Notes: generated by a model from the sequence alone, not told the origin. A stretch of DNA of 60,000 bases from Takakia lepidozioides (GCA_030704615.1 CM060733.1:62560001-62620000); one strand, 5' to 3'; counted from the stretch's first letter, positions 1 to 22,250 are shown. Made by a program: numbers and translations.

Positions 1-950
1 CCTGACAGAGGTAGGTTCTGTCCCTTTTGTTCCCGCTCAAACTGGGCGCGGGGTCAATGGCCACAAGGCTACGGCAAACAACGTCTTATGAGTACAATCT
101 GTCTCTGTCTCTCTCTCAATATCCATTTTCTGATACATTGTCTGGGATATTCTCACCGGAGAGTGATCCTCTTCAGGAACATCAAGAGCATTGTTCCTGC
201 ACCTCTGTTCACCAACTTCGAAAATCTTGAGGCTGAGCCTAAAGAAAGCCCTGGGCCTGTTGGGGTCTAATTGCTGGGCTGCTCACACACAGCAGGTTGA
301 TGCTTGTGTGAAGGGCTTTCTAGAGGATATCTGGAAAGCCCGAACTAATTGTCTGTACCAATACCAGAATCAGCCCCTCACAAAGGTAGTGTCGTTCCCT
401 TTTGTTTCGCCCAAACTGGGCACGGGGTCTATGGCCACAAAGCCACGGCAAACAACGTCTTATGAGTACATCTTATGAGTACATCGCTCTTTCTCTGGGC
501 AGGCAGTCTTCCTTTGAAGATTAAACAGATGCAGAGAGGAAAAGGAGATTGTTAATGCACGATGTGCGGGCAGACTGAACACAAGATCCATTTTCTGATA
601 TGACGTCTGGGGTATTCTCATCAGAGAGAAACCGTCTTCAGAAGCATCAAGCACACAGTCCCTGCAACTCTGTTCAGCGACTTTCAAAATCTCGAGTCTG
701 AGCCTAAAGCTGGCCCTGTTGGGGTTGCTGGGCAGCTCACACACAGCAGACTGATGTTTGTGTGAAGGGTTTTCTAGACAAAATTTGGAAAGCCCGAACT
801 AATTGTTTATATCAAGGTAAGTCCCACTACTGGAGTGAGCCCCTGCTCACTCACAAAGGTAGTGTCTGTTCCTTTTTGTTTTGCCCAAACTGGGTGCTGG
901 GCCTATGCCACAAGGCTATGACAAACAACATCTTATGATTACATTCTCTC
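1..950 (+). repeat. Tandem partial 3' ends of a non-LTR retrotransposon
   Basis: At least three partial copies of the same LINE 3' end lie head to tail. A block beginning near 183, with the words CACCTCTGTTCACCAACTT and GGAAAGCCCGAACTAATTG, recurs near 650-815 and again near 2930-2990. Each block is followed by a tail core containing CCACAAGGCTACGGCAAAC, seen near 59-80, 432-455 and 908-930 (the last diverged). The tail ends in TCTC-rich sequence. The same tail closes the two longer LINE copies near 3090 and 9325. No copy here has a complete reading frame. The arrangement could come from repeated 5'-truncated insertion or from tandem duplication; the sequence alone does not decide. Confidence 0.75.
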
Positions 951-1264
951 TCTCCTTCTCCTTCTCCTATGGCCCCACAGGCCCGCTGTGGACGTCATGA
1001 ATTTCTTTTCTGGCTCTCTTTCTTTCAAAAATGCGTGGCAGCCTACCTACACGAGGCCTTCACCCTTAGACAATCGCTAGAACATTAATTGTGGTTTCTG
1101 GATTTGTTCCTCTCTCATGTTTTCTTCCATTTTGTCCCATAAGCTCTACGAGCTTTCCGTGGACGTTATAAAGCACCATTTCATTTCATTTCATTTCTCT
1201 TGGGCTGCCTATGGGCATAACTCCCGTTGAAGCAATAGATTTCTTTCTCTCCTTTCTCTTTCAT
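951..1264 (+). other. Probable LINE 3'-flank sequence with (ATTTC)n tract
   Basis: No gene is visible. Near 1178-1200 a short run of ATTTC pentamers follows the word GGACGTTATAAAG. Such microsatellite tails are common at the 3' ends of several non-poly(A) LINE clades. The word GTGGACGTTATAAAG recurs near 55371, without the pentamers. Confidence 0.35.
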
Positions 1265-3135
1265 TTGTTGTGGCTAATAAGGTCAGTGGGAGGAAATTAA
1301 TCTGCGGGAGCAGTGAAGTGGTGGAACAGTGAGATCAAGCTCAAGATTGCTGAGAGATGGGCACTTCATATGGACTGCTGTAATATAAAGAATGACCAAG
1401 CTGTGGTCTAGATATTACCAAATACGCAAAGAAGTTAACCAGCTTGTAAGGGCTCAGAAGAAAGCATGTTGGGAAGAGTTGTACCGAGACATTAACTCGA
1501 ACTACCCTGGGGTAATGATAAGAGATTCTGGTTGGCCATACAGCGTTTGTACATGCCGAAAAATGCCAGCAAGTGCAGACTTTAAGGAATAATAAGGGTG
1601 CAGTGGTGACTTCAATGGTTGACATTGTCAAAACCTTTGAAACACACTACAGCCTTCTTGAACTCTAATAGTGAGGGGCCTTCTAAAGAATGGAAGGACA
1701 CAGTAGAAAAAGCTGTTCCTAAATTCCAAGACAGCCCTGATGAAGTGGAGTATATCTCAAAGGGATAAAACACGCCCATTACTTCTTCTGAGGTTGTGGA
1801 AGCTGTAAAGCATTTAAGGGGCTGTAGAGCAGGTGGATCTGATGGCATCGTCAACAAGCTAATCAAGTATGGTGGTGACCCTATTGTAGAGGGCCTTGCT
1901 CTTCTCTTTAACCTTATTTGGCAGACTGAAGTGATTCCCTTTTGGTGGAGGCAGGGAGTCATTGTCAACCTGTATAAGAAATGCGACAGAGAAGAGCCTG
2001 GGGACTGTCGCGGCATCATGCTCCTTAGCGCCGTTAGCAAGCTATTTTGTAGGATAATATGCACCTGTATCGAGGTTAATCTGGAGTCTACAGGTGGTTT
2101 TCATGGAGGCCAGGCTGGCTTTCAGAGACATAGGGGCTGCCACTGACCATATCTTCACTCTAAGCCAGATTATCCAAGGAAGGAAAATAGAAGGAAAGCC
2201 CACTTTTGTCTTCTTCTTGGATGTCAAAAAGGCTTATGACACAGTATGGCATGACAGGCTGTGGCTCCAGCTTTGATCTTCTGGGGTCAGGGGAAAGATG
2301 TGGAGGATGGTTCACAATCTGTATGCAAACATCAAAGCTTTGTTACAGTCGATGGACAGAAGTCTAACTTATTTGATATTGATCAAGGTGTAGCACAAGG
2401 TTGTACCCTCTCCCCACTGATCTTCAATGTTCTCATCAATGAGCTTCTTGAAGATGTGAAAAGTGAGAGGTTTGGGTTAAAGGTGGGTGATGCCACCATA
2501 CCAGCTGTTTGCGGATGACTTAGTAGGCCTAGGGGATACCCCATCCATTTTCCAGGAGTTGATTGATTGTGTGAAGAGGTTCTTTGACTTGTGAAGTAAG
2601 ATAATCGACGCCATTTCTTCGAAGCAAGACCATCCTATTAAACAGGCTAAGACTTGGGTACCAGAGATTTTCAAGTATCTGAATATTAGTCCAGAAGAAT
2701 TGACCCTATTGGATGAAGGAGGGGGTTGTGTCCAAAGCCATATCTGATGCCCAAAGACTGTCCAATAAAAAAGAAGTTAGGCATAAAACTTTCCTGAACT
2801 TGTTTCCAGTCTGTGACAAGGGCAAGGACCTTAAAGATGATCTGAAGGGCCTATCTACCCTGGGCACTAGATTATGTTTTAAACTCAGGGTGGGGAGCCT
2901 ACCTTTGAACAATAAACAGAACATGGTTCCTGCACCTCTGTTCACCAACTTTCAAAACTTCGAGCTATCTGGAGAGCCCGAACAAATTGTTTATGTCAAG
3001 GTAAGTAAGGTAAGTCATACTCCCAGCATCAGCCCTTGACAAAGGTAGTTTCTGTCCCTTTGTGTTCCGTTCAAGGCGTGGGGTCAATGGCCACAAGGCT
3101 ACGGCAAACAACGTCTTATGAGTACATTCTCTGTC
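1265..3135 (+). pseudogene. LINE reverse transcriptase, broken copy 1
   Basis: This is a decayed non-LTR reverse transcriptase. It can be followed through several frames: a pre-RT segment (1392-1590), RT fingers (1796-2040, with a GGSDGIVNKLIKYGGDP-like stretch), RT motif A with FLDVKKAYDTV (about 2211-2243), motif B with QGVAQGCTLSPLIFN (about 2384-2430), and a FADD-box beginning near 2508 that is reached only after a frameshift. Relative to the copy at 6.6-9.4 kb it has lost roughly 500 bases after the FADD box, joining directly to the C-terminal segment (2600-2900). It ends in the shared tail core near 3090-3130. Stops and frameshifts make it non-functional. It lies just upstream of the first visible ADH exon, so it probably sits in an ADH intron. 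Confidence 0.85.
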
Positions 3136-3262
3136 TTTTGTTAAGCTTGTCTAGCTGTCTGCACTTAGCAAGGCTGGAATGATTTACCAATCTCTTCATC
3201 AAATTTTGGATTTTGTGGTTTAAATGGAGCTGGTACTGAGTTCATTCATCATTATCCTGCAG

Positions 3263-11652
<8,390 letters not shown>

Positions 11653-13284
11653 AGGTGTTCACTTGATGCACACATGTGACCACATTGCAAGTTCCAGCTG
11701 TGTTCATCAGGGTTGTAGTAATTCTCACCCTTCCAAACCTCTCACAGACCTACACAAAGTACTAACAGTGAATCGGATTGTACTAATTTTATTGTTTGAT
11801 ACATTCACACTCTGAAGAAATTTAGTCATCAGACTTACCTTTTTTGAGTTTTGGAGGGGTGAAAGATGAAACATGGTGAGGAGAATGTTTGAAATAATGA
11901 AGTTATCTGTGAAATCCAGGGGATGCAGGGTGAGTTCAGCCAGTTTGGTCAAAAGATGGTGATTTGCTATAAAGCGGGCCTACAAAGTAAAAGCGAAATA
12001 AATAAGGGGCCAAACTCAAAATAGCCGGAAAAACCAAATGTGTTTGATCGTGTCATCCTCCGGGCGGTGGCCCTCCATGGGACGCGTGGATGAGCCTGAC
12101 GCGGGCCCCACACTCCCATCATGTGGACCCTTACCACATGATGGCCACTTTGTGCCGCTCCTGCCCAGTTTACTCAACACGCCCCCATTTTACTGGACTG
12201 AACGGATAGGCTCACACTGCCCACCAAAGCCGCATGTGGGAATGAATCAGAGGGTCAAAGAGGGCGGGACTTAACGGATAACTTTAATATGCTTAAGGTA
12301 AGAGTTATCAAGGATTCTAGATCACTTGATGAAATATCTTTTTGTAGGAGGATATTAGGCTACAACATTTTTCCATGGCAATTTCTAGACTGAGTGAGGC
12401 ATAAAAATTTGAGGTGAGCTAGTCTTCTGCTGTGATGATGCACAAGTGGATCACGACAGACTTCAAAAGCATCGACAGTTGCCATAGATAAATTTATGGA
12501 AGATTTTCACAAAACATAAACACCTGCACTTGCATCTGGGCGGTGGAAAGTGCCTTGGCTTCTTCCTGTACTGAATTATAATCATACCCATACTGGAAGC
12601 TAAGACACCTAGGGTATACTGGATCAGTTTTCACACAGCTCCTGGCCATAGAATGTTGAGCCTCCATCCACCTCGATGTTGTGTATGGCAATCTCCTTCC
12701 CCAACGGTTGTACCAACTCTACTGTACAACAGTTCAATATCCATAAATTTCAGTTACAAAAACTGAAAAATTAACTGAAAAATCCTCCTCGTCAGCTGGA
12801 GTATGGCATTTGTTAATATCTCAAAATAAAGGCATTCTGCAACGTAGAAGTTGCAGTTGATATTGTAGTGTGAAGAAAGTAAACTCAACTCACAACACAA
12901 ATTTGAAGTCACCTTCTCAAATTGATTATAATCCCAGTCAGCGAAATTCAAATTTCTCTTCCCCATTTGCTAATTTCCCCAACTCTGAGGCCACCTTTTC
13001 AAATTATTTATAATCCCAGCCAGCTATATCGCCTGACTAATCATGGTTGCTGATTCTCCCCTAATTGCAAAACACTGATATTCAAGACAATCGGTGTTGG
13101 AGACACACAGTAGTATTAAACAGCCAAATTTGGATATGGGAAACTTCCTTCAGAAATGAAGAATTGAGTGATTAACAAAACAGAAAATGCCAAGAACTAG
13201 AACTAAAGCTACAGCAGCCAGTTAATCTCTCAACTCAACACAAAGCAAGTTTATGAACAAATGTGCATCATGAAAACCAGAGAG
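11653..13284. other. Intergenic region between convergent ADH and FTSHI4 genes
   Basis: It must hold both 3' UTRs and polyadenylation signals; I cannot place them precisely. A small perfect 10-bp inverted repeat (CATCATGTGG and its complement) lies near 12117-12143 in a GC-rich stretch. Open frames such as minus 12494-12691 show no recognisable domain. Confidence 0.5.
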
Positions 13285-16200
13285 TTACAAAAAATGCTCA
13301 GGGAAAATGACATCGCCAACTTCCTTTCTCTCTTCCTCACTTGTTTTAGAAAGCTCAGCCAGCCTTTCATCTTGCATCATATCCAACCTCTTCCATGTCT
13401 CATTACTAATCACCATCAACTGCAACACAAGCATGGACGAAAAAGTGAGTTTGAACATCAAAACAGGGCGAAGCCATTGCTACAAAACAACTGCAGCGCC
13501 ACAAAATATTTGTTTACCTTTAAAAGAGTTTCAGGCTTCTAAAATGTGACAAGTTTCTGATTACCTATGTGCTTCACAATGCAGCCAATTCAGTGTATAC
13601 TCTTCATTGAGATTCCCACCATTCATTCTTGTGAAGACACTAGCATCACAGCCTAAGGCAAGGGCCTCACAGGGACGAGGGTGGACAGGGAGATAGTAGC
13701 TTGCACCTAAGGGGAGCACAAGGACAGCGAACGAGATTTGTTCCTCTTTGAAGTGTCAACTGATAGTGGAGGCACAGTGAACAAAAACAACTACAGACAT
13801 ACATATGCAGGCTGGCTGTGCAAGTAAATGACAATGTTGATTGCAGTCACCTGTTGCGGCCGTGCACCTCCAAAGGTAACCCATCCGACATTGCCAGGAG
13901 AGAAAGTCACCCGGCCAGGGAGAGAGACACAATGGATTCCCCAGCGGCCAGCATACAACAGCGCACCATGCTCGTTAACATCTCTTATTTCCTCCTGCAA
14001 ACCCCACCAGATGCAGGATAGCTTAAGCCTAAATCATAGCCACTGTTTCGGCTTGGGCTGATTGGACCCGGCAGTGCTTGTATAGAAAAGAAGAGGAGCA
14101 AGCAGAGCCAGAATTTTATGTTCACGTTTTCCAGTGGTGAACCTAACACAGTAGAGCATGCACCTGAGGAAGGCGAGGAGCTTTGTTGAAAATATCCCTT
14201 ATTTCTGAAGCTGTCACCTCCTCCTCCTTCAACAGTCTCTCTGGCAGCGTTTCACATAGATTCAGTTAGAAGTGAAATAACTTCCTTATACCAAGTAGAT
14301 ATATTCTTTGGCATCGACGAGGACCCTTGATCCTCGTGCTGAAGTTGCTAGGTCTCATCTGATAGTCATGCTGATGACATATTGCTTGGAGGAAACTTGA
14401 AAGCCGTCGCTCAAATGGCTGGCACCGTCATGTAATGTTCCAGTTCTGAATAAATCCTTACAGTTGAAATGCATCAACTGAGAGCACCTAAAATTTATGC
14501 AGATTCCCAGCATTCACAGGAGAAGCAGAGACTACAAATCTACCCTGATTGTGTTTTGCAAGTGATGGCTTGTGGGCATGAAGGTTCAGTATATGTGCAT
14601 GCAAGGCTCTCAGATCGGTCGAGTATTTTTACCTGCAATGGTTTCGAGGGCAGACCGATACTCTCTCAACACTGATGAGCACTTTTCAACAGCATAGCGC
14701 ATATACTCATCTCGTAAGGCCTGCACCTTAGGACCAATCTACATGCCACAGAATGGACAAAGGTTAGATCAAAAGCCCACAAAGCAAGACACAAATGGGG
14801 CTGTCATAGTTGCGATCATCATTCTACTGAGGAGATGTCTTCAAGCATGAAATTTTGGACTTCTTGTGATTGGTGGAGAACTCCCATCAAACGATGCGTG
14901 GGCCCTTGTTGCTCCCAGCTTAATACCCCCCCGTCAGACCTAAGCCCCATAAGACCAAAAGTAAGTTGATGAATTGAATGATGTCACAAAAACTCTGAAT
15001 ACAGAAGTGGCATGCTGACTGAAGAGAACTATATACATTCCCCCTAACTCACATTAAACACAATGTCTTGCTGGGTGCGATAATAAATTTTGCCCAAGGC
15101 CGTCATGCCAGTTCGGAGGATCAAATAATCAGCCAGTAGTCCGGCCTCTCCAAGAGCAGATCCCGACATCCATGACAGATTATCCTTCCCAAATATCAAC
15201 TCCTCCACAAGGCGTGCTGTTTAGTCCCCATATTTGACATTAGTGAGAGTTTTGCCACCCAGCAGTGGTCACATCAGAAATGCATCACGAAGCAAGCAGT
15301 CCTGGATTCCTTCTCCCTATGTCCCTTCAGAATATAGTGCTTCAATACAAGCTGCAAAGACTGGAACAGAAGTCTATTAGGAATGAAACTATCTCCTGTC
15401 TCCGAATTACAACAAATTGAACTATACCATCCGTGGTATAGGTGTGGTAGAATGTTCTTGACATCAAGAATGCCTCAAAGATATAGAATCACAGTACCAA
15501 TTCAACAAAAAAGAGACCTAATGTAGGGAGGTCCATGAGATAGACACAGCAAAAGTAGAGGAGCGGGTGCTGTGTTTACGTGCACAGGCACGAACAATTG
15601 AATTGACGAGATCGGTCTTCCGGGCAAACACACGGTGTCTAGGCTCTTCATACTCCATGTTCGGGTAAGTGTCAATGTCGAGAACATTGGTCTGCCAGTC
15701 CAATATGACTCAAGGTGATTGAATGAGGTAGACATGAAACACTTTTTCGGTGTCTATGACTAGGCCTCAAAGTTCATGATTAGTGAAAAAAAAATCAAGA
15801 TTAGATGTACTTAGTAAAAAGATTGACAGTACAAAAGAGAGTTGATTAGTCTGTGAGCAGCACTCATGCACCATGGGTTTTCCATGAAATTTCATTTCTG
15901 TGTACATAGGCAAAGTTCATTTTCATTGGTAAATTAACATCCAGTGGCCAAAAACAAACATACTTTTTTGTTTGTTCCAGCTTTATCTATAGAAGCAGAC
16001 TCATTTAGTGATCCATTTATTTAGTTTGTTCTTTGGCCTGAGCAAGATCCATTTTTCTCTATAACTTGTTACCTATTCTGGCATATTGCTTTCTGCTCAC
16101 GCAAGAAGACAAGATACTATTCCCCTATACAATAGACACAGTGGGTACCAGTTGTGGAAATAACAAGCAGGGAATGACACAAAGAAGTGCCACAAATACG

Positions 16201-19200
16201 AAGGTGGATGTCACTTCAAGAAGTATAGTGTCCCTATTTTTCCCTCTGCTTTTGCATTCTATATTCATGCCTGTTAGCATTTTGGGAATTTCGATTGGAA
16301 GTACCAAGCAGGGAGGAGGAACGTAGCTTGGAAAAGAATGAGACCTGTTAACAGCCCCAAAGAGGAAGAATGGACAAGGAAGAACACATGTCTTTCTAGT
16401 ACTAACCTTAGTGAAAGGCCTGTTAGGATTAGGGAGGTAGCATTCCAACAAAGCAATTGCAGCTTCTCTATATGCGATCCGGAGGCGCGCCTCCCCAGTA
16501 ACATCAACAACGTCCTCCTCCCCTGTGCTGAATCCTCCTTCTTGCTGTGCACAATCATTTTACACAGATGTACCATGTAACAACCATTCCTGAACTACAT
16601 GAAGCCTCAGACTATCACGTATGGAGCATAGATATCACCGTCCTGATACAATTCACGTACTAAAAGTGCTTTGGGCAATGCAATGGCAGAGTCTAAGGGA
16701 TTTGCTGAGAAGATATCAAAGTCTGATCCTTTCAAATTTTTCTCTGGGATCTCTCTAAACACACCACAAAGCAGAAAGAACTCACCCTTTTAATGGACTC
16801 AAGCAGCTCAGGCCTTTGAATGGTGTCCTTGTCCTTCCTCGCTGCCAAAATTGCTGCTTCGTTCCTGCAATTCTCTCCCCCACTCAAATGTTGCCCAAAA
16901 GCAATTCACCAAGAGTCACAGTATGGAAACTTCATTGTGAGACTAGCAACACATCAATTGCGAGAAGCTTCCACTCACAAAACGTTTTGAAGCTCAGCCC
17001 CACTGAAGTCGTAGGTTATTGATGCTAACTCCCTCAGCAACTCCTCCTTTTCCGTCTCTGACTTGAATCCCTTGTTGCGCACATGGACCTGCCTCACCAC
17101 AACTCAAACACACACTTTAAGCTCTGCAACCACCACTCCACACAGAAACAAGGGGCCCAAGTTTATGCATTCGAGAGCCATAGATTGTCTTATTGAAATA
17201 AGTCGCAGAGAAGAATGCTGCTCTTGGATTTTGCATGCCCAGCAGTTTTCACAAGCACACTCACCTTGAGAATAGCAAGTCGACCTTCCTCAGTAGGTAG
17301 ACCAATGCTAATGGTTTTGTCGAATCGACCTTTCCTTAAGAGAGCTGGATCCAACATATCCAACCTGTTTGTTGCTCCCACCACCAAAACCTACACAAAT
17401 CCATTACACACCGTCATATCGTGATTTTTATTCCCATCCCTGTGGCTTGTTCGAGTAGCTTTCTCAACACACCTCCAGCGCTCCATCTTTCTATCTGCCT
17501 TGCTAGATAGACTCGATAATCAGTTTGGGACAAGCTACAACCATTCACCCAACATGACTGCTCAATAGATAATCATTCACTAATTAAAGCTTGACATAGT
17601 TGATTCTGTTAAAGATATATAATTTATCTAAAGGACAGGATATCAGAAGCTGGGGTGTGGTGTAGCTTAACCACTGCTGTCTTTTGTCACTAACCAACAG
17701 TGCAAGTGCTTGCCTGTCTAGCAGTACACAACCTCACAGAGACGTGCACAAGACAACCTGCACTCTTGGCAATCATCATGGTCCATCAATCATAATGCAG
17801 AGCAACATGACAACACCCCCGTGCCAGGAGAAAAATTCATAGGAATATTTCTTCCGCCAAACCTTAGAACCTTGGCTCTGAAACCCATCCAGCTCTGTCA
17901 GAATTTGAATAAGGCCTTGCTCCCTTTCCACGCCTCCCTACACCAACACAGCTTCAGCCAAAAATAAGAAGCAAATATCTTGTATTAAAGCATCAACGGA
18001 AGTCCATCCAGTCATTCCCAGCACTTTGCATATCAGAGACATTCTCCTAGGTATGATTCTTACCCCACCAACATCGGGTCCACCACGCTTTGCGCCAATG
18101 GCATCGATCTCATCAATGAACACAATGGACGGTGCAAACTGACGTGCCCGTGCAAATAAATCCCTCACCCTTGCTGCTGCAACTCCCACAAACATCTGAA
18201 GACATAGGCAACTTTCCATCAGAACCCAAAACATGAACATAACTTCATAGATGGCAGGTAATCTGGTCTTACAGATATAAACGATTGGACAAGAAATAAT
18301 ACCTCCACAAATTCAGATCCACTAGCAGAGAAAAAAGGAACGCCTGCCTCTCCTGCAATTGCTTTGGCTAACAGTGTTTTCCCTGTCCCTGGGGGGCCAT
18401 AGAGAAGTACACCTTTGGGACAATAGATGCCAAGGTCCTCAAACTCTTTTGCGTCCTTCAGAATTCTTACCACCTCTTGCAATTCCCGCTTCACATACTC
18501 CTGGCCAGCAAAGTCATCAAATGTAACACCTGTAGTTTCCTCTGCCGAAATGAATCTTGCCCTGACCAACACAATTCTTCATCAGCATCCAACAGATAGC
18601 CCAGTGATTAGGGCACAAGGCCGCCTTACAAGTGGTCATGGGTTCAAAGTCACATACGTGTATGTTGGATGTCACCCAATATGGCCAACCCAGCTATAAA
18701 AGGGGGGTAACTGGGTCAACCAGCTACTTAATGTGTGGGTACTTGAGGACTTTCGGGGAGAGTTGGGCAACCGTGTTGCCCCAATTACGGCCATTAGAAG
18801 GTGTCCACCTTCCAAACAGAGGGCAGTAGCCGTCAGGGGAAATGACACCATAAGTTATGCTTGCTTCAGCAAGAGTCTTCCTCTCCTTTCTTTTCATCAA
18901 ATTGAGATTGCACACCTAATTCACACCCAGGTCCTTCCAGGTGACTGGTACCTTAGATGTGCCCATTGGCGCTAACCTAACCTAAAGCAGCAGAGGAAAG
19001 CAGAGGCTAGAAATTGAATATCATTGGAGACATGCACAGGAGCTGACAAATGGACTGCGAGGATAAACAGAGACAGACGACGGGCTAAAGGCAGAGGCTT
19101 GAGTTTGAACAAACATTTAAGAAAGAGAAATAGAGGGGGATTGTCAAGATGCAAACAACGGATGAAAAAGGGAGACAGAAGGAAAGAGTACTGATGCACC

Positions 19201-21798
19201 TGCTTTGACCCAGGGCTCCCAGTTCCATGTTAAGTGATGTCCCCAATTTCAGCCGACGTTTTATGGGTCGGTCATCTGGGTTCTTCATCTTGTAGATCGG
19301 GTACAGCCACCTGTCCAGCCACTTGTACACAGTGACTGCAATTATCAAGCGCATACCCCAGACAATCGCAGTCTCAAATGTTGGATACAGTTGCATTGGG
19401 AGGGAGTTTGGCTGATAAACTTCCACATTTACAAGTTGCTGATGGAGCTGCTTCCAGACATCAGTCCACCCATCTGCAGGCATTTGATCAACCACATGGC
19501 GTTTGAACACAATGTTCCTCGGCTTATTACGTGCCAACAATTCAGAGTGATCACCAGATTGCTGAGGCAGTGCCTCTTTGTCTTCTTGCTCGGTGGGGGC
19601 CTCCTTATCTGATTGCTCGGTGGTAATACCCTCTTCTTCCTCCACATAGTATGGCAGTACAACTGCAATTTCAAACCCAAACTTATCAGAGCATGCGAAC
19701 TCTTCATATGTTTGATTTAATGTGTTGCATTCCTTTCCTCCCTTTTCCATCTATTGATATATTCAAGCGACATGAACTATTTACTCCCTTGCAAAATCTT
19801 GTACCAGCAGGTTCAAGGTCAATGCAGGGATGGAAGCATCCTGCCCTCCCAAGAAAGCTGTGATGCAAGAAAAGACATTTCCACCAGAGAGGCTGCATGG
19901 CCAGCTTTTATAACTTTGAAAGGCCAGTGACAAAAAAGCAATGGGGACTTGATGACTTCATTCATGATTTTGTGCTTCTAGCCTACTTGCCTGAGGTTTA
20001 CTATAGTAGAGGCCCATCATATTCCCCTGCAAACTTCATTAAGCATACAACATTTATTTTTTACCCCACCTACTAGTAATTTGAGGAAGCTATGACAAAC
20101 CACTAATTAGGAATTGGAGGGCCACTATATGCAAGTCAATGAGCATTGGCCCACAAAGTTCCAACCCTTAAAGCCAAGCTAGCTACTCAATGAAATAGTA
20201 GTTAGATGGGAGTATCACCAGCTATATGCTGCCCAAACTCCCCATAATCCAAATAGTTGACCCTCTTCTCCTCTAAAAGCTCCATGAATAAGCTGAAGGG
20301 AATGTCAGGTGCTGGCAGAGGATCCCAAGGTGTGCCGTGCAAGTGGCCTTGAAGCTTCAGGAGGAACTTGTTCCACTGCATCTTCTGTACAAAATCTCGC
20401 TCAAGTTGAACGTCTGCTAGTCGTGCCAAGTCCTCCAAATCTTTAGTGCGCTTTTTCTCTGCCTCCCTCACTGCCTGCCACACCAAACCATCAGCTCAAC
20501 TGGCTTGTCTACCACTTCAGATGCGGTCAGCGCTTAGGGTGTAGGGCTTAAGCAGTTGGATCTGTTCCTCGGTCCACCCGGACATGGCTAAAAATGTCGT
20601 CGAAAAGAGCTACAAAGTACACCATCTGCTCATAGTAGAGAAGGTCCATTTTGACCTTTACAACCTAGGGTTGTGGCCCTGCTACAGTGCAACCTACCAA
20701 TGGCCCACACAAGCTTAGTAGTTAGCCAGGCTTGGGCCAATCTGATACCTTGTTATCTTCATATTTAATATAGCAGGAAGAAATAGGTACTTCATGCCAA
20801 GAGCAAGCAATGCAGAATTCCAGGCACCTAGCTCTAAAAGGCAAGGCCAGAAACAAAACCCATGACAGGACTGGGGAAACTATTAGCCCTCGGGATATGG
20901 AGGCTCTGCTGACCCACATGAGATCGGGTCTTGTTGAGCTGAAGAAAGCGTTTTATACTCTCATGCATTTCCCAGTATCCACCAAGCACCTTCCTTCGCC
21001 TCTCTCCAGAAACACACAAAGGTCCATGTTACAATTTCTGAGCCTTAATCGGCGGAGGCCTCACTTGACATGTACAACAGTATATTGTCCTTCCATGTTA
21101 TCAGTGACGGATTATCCCCTTAACTAAAGGTAGAACTCTGCAGACGATGCAATTTAGGATGCTTTCCCTCTACCCCGCAGAAAAGAATCAAGAAACTGAT
21201 TCTGTTTCAGCAGTCTGTTTTGTTTCATCCAGTAAACGAACAAGTTAAATTAGAAGCAGAAACACACCTCAAAGAGCTCTCGAGCTTTCTCTTGCGCTTC
21301 CTGTTCTTCAACTTCGCTAGGCTTTTTGGAAAAAACCTTCCCCAACCATGCCATATCCCTCCTCCCTCCTCCCCCCTCTCGTTCCGAATCAGCTAGCGGC
21401 CTCACCACGCTTTCCGACCTCATTAGCGCTCGCCGCGCCACAGGTTTATCAGTCCATATCTCCGGAGGCTTCAATTCAGGTGCTTCTGGCGGCGAAATGC
21501 CTTCTAACCGCAAATTTCGATCACTTGCAGAGTCATCTCCTCGAATCTCGTAGCGAGTGTGTCGTCTGACCACCTTCCTTATCCTTCCCCTACTGTGATG
21601 TACAAGAAATGGGTTCGTTCGAGACAGAAAGGAAAAAGGGCTCTGAGAGAAGACGAGAGAGCCGGGAACGCGAGGACGTCGGAGACGAAGGGAGGCAGCA
21701 GGCTTGGAGGGTACCAGGAATACCGAAGCTTGCGTGCAGCATTGTGCCAGAGCACCCCCAGCCCCGTCCATCATCCCTCTCAATATCAAATGGCACAA
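13285..21798 (-). CDS. FTSHI4: Inactive FtsH-like plastid AAA protein FTSHI4, complete 16-exon gene
   Basis: Exons in coding order: 21268-21798, 20219-20474, 19200-19662, 18303-18561, 18064-18195, 17863-17937, 17265-17390, 16979-17088, 16786-16864, 16407-16544, 15580-15691, 15053-15216, 14633-14738, 14164-14240, 13851-13994, 13285-13419. All introns are GT-AG and phases agree, giving 2907 nt (968 residues). A second possible start at 21774 would remove 8 residues. The first exon has a basic, Ser-rich N-terminus like a plastid transit peptide. A membrane segment lies near residues 360-385. Walker A is GPPGTGKT (about 472), Walker B IVFIDEID (about 527), and the second region of homology [19 protein letters not shown] (about 578). 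At the protease site the FtsH HEAGH is replaced by REAAI (about 703), so zinc proteolysis is lost while the ATPase looks intact. In the family, FTSHI4 works in the plastid envelope Ycf2-FtsHi ATPase complex and is essential in Arabidopsis. No defect is seen. Confidence 0.95.
18590..18990 (+). mobile_element. tRNA-derived SINE in FTSHI4 intron 3
   Basis: A pol III A-box-like TAGCCCAGTGATTAGGG (18597-18613) and a B-box GGTTCAAAGTC (18641-18651) lie at tRNA-like spacing, followed by an unrelated body. The 3' end is near the CTAACCTAACCTAAA stretch at about 18973-18987. It is antisense to FTSHI4 and lies between exons 18303-18561 and 19200-19662. I could not define target duplications. Confidence 0.6.
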
Positions 21799-22250
21799 GT
21801 AGTATTAAAGCACACTGCTCATCAGTACACATCTCTCGCAAATGCAAGAGATAGTCGCTTTTGAATACATCTGTATGTACGTCACTTACATCTTGCAACT
21901 CGGCTCCCTTCCTCCATACAACTCTTCTGTCTCAGGCCTAAAACCCTCACCCCTTCGTTCACTGCTTCATAGTTGAAAATTTTGAGGATCTCAATCGTTT
22001 GTTGGCCCTGCCCGACAGGGTAGGGGACTACGCATCAAGTTGGCCAAAATGCCCTTAACCTTATATCATGAGTTGTTCCCATGAGACTTAATGGGAACAT
22101 GAAAGTTTTTAGTTCCCAGTCGGGCACATGCATATCAATACAAATGTATGGTTACATGCAAGCCCTGCCCTAACATAATTATGACTTGGCTGTGAAATGA
22201 TTGACATAATCCGAGAGTTTAAATGCTAGAAAAACTGGTTTCTGGTCGGT
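21799..22250 (-). promoter_or_regulatory. Presumed FTSHI4 upstream region
   Basis: This is the DNA directly upstream of the FTSHI4 start. Its role is inferred from position; I recognise no specific core element and cannot place the transcription start. Confidence 0.3.

Noticed and set aside
12494-12710. Exon of a conserved gene on the minus strand
   Set aside because: Open in two frames but neither resembles a known family; no clear splice partners.
18970-18990. Telomere-like CCTAACCTAACC
   Set aside because: Only two units, at the probable end of a SINE; not an interstitial telomere.
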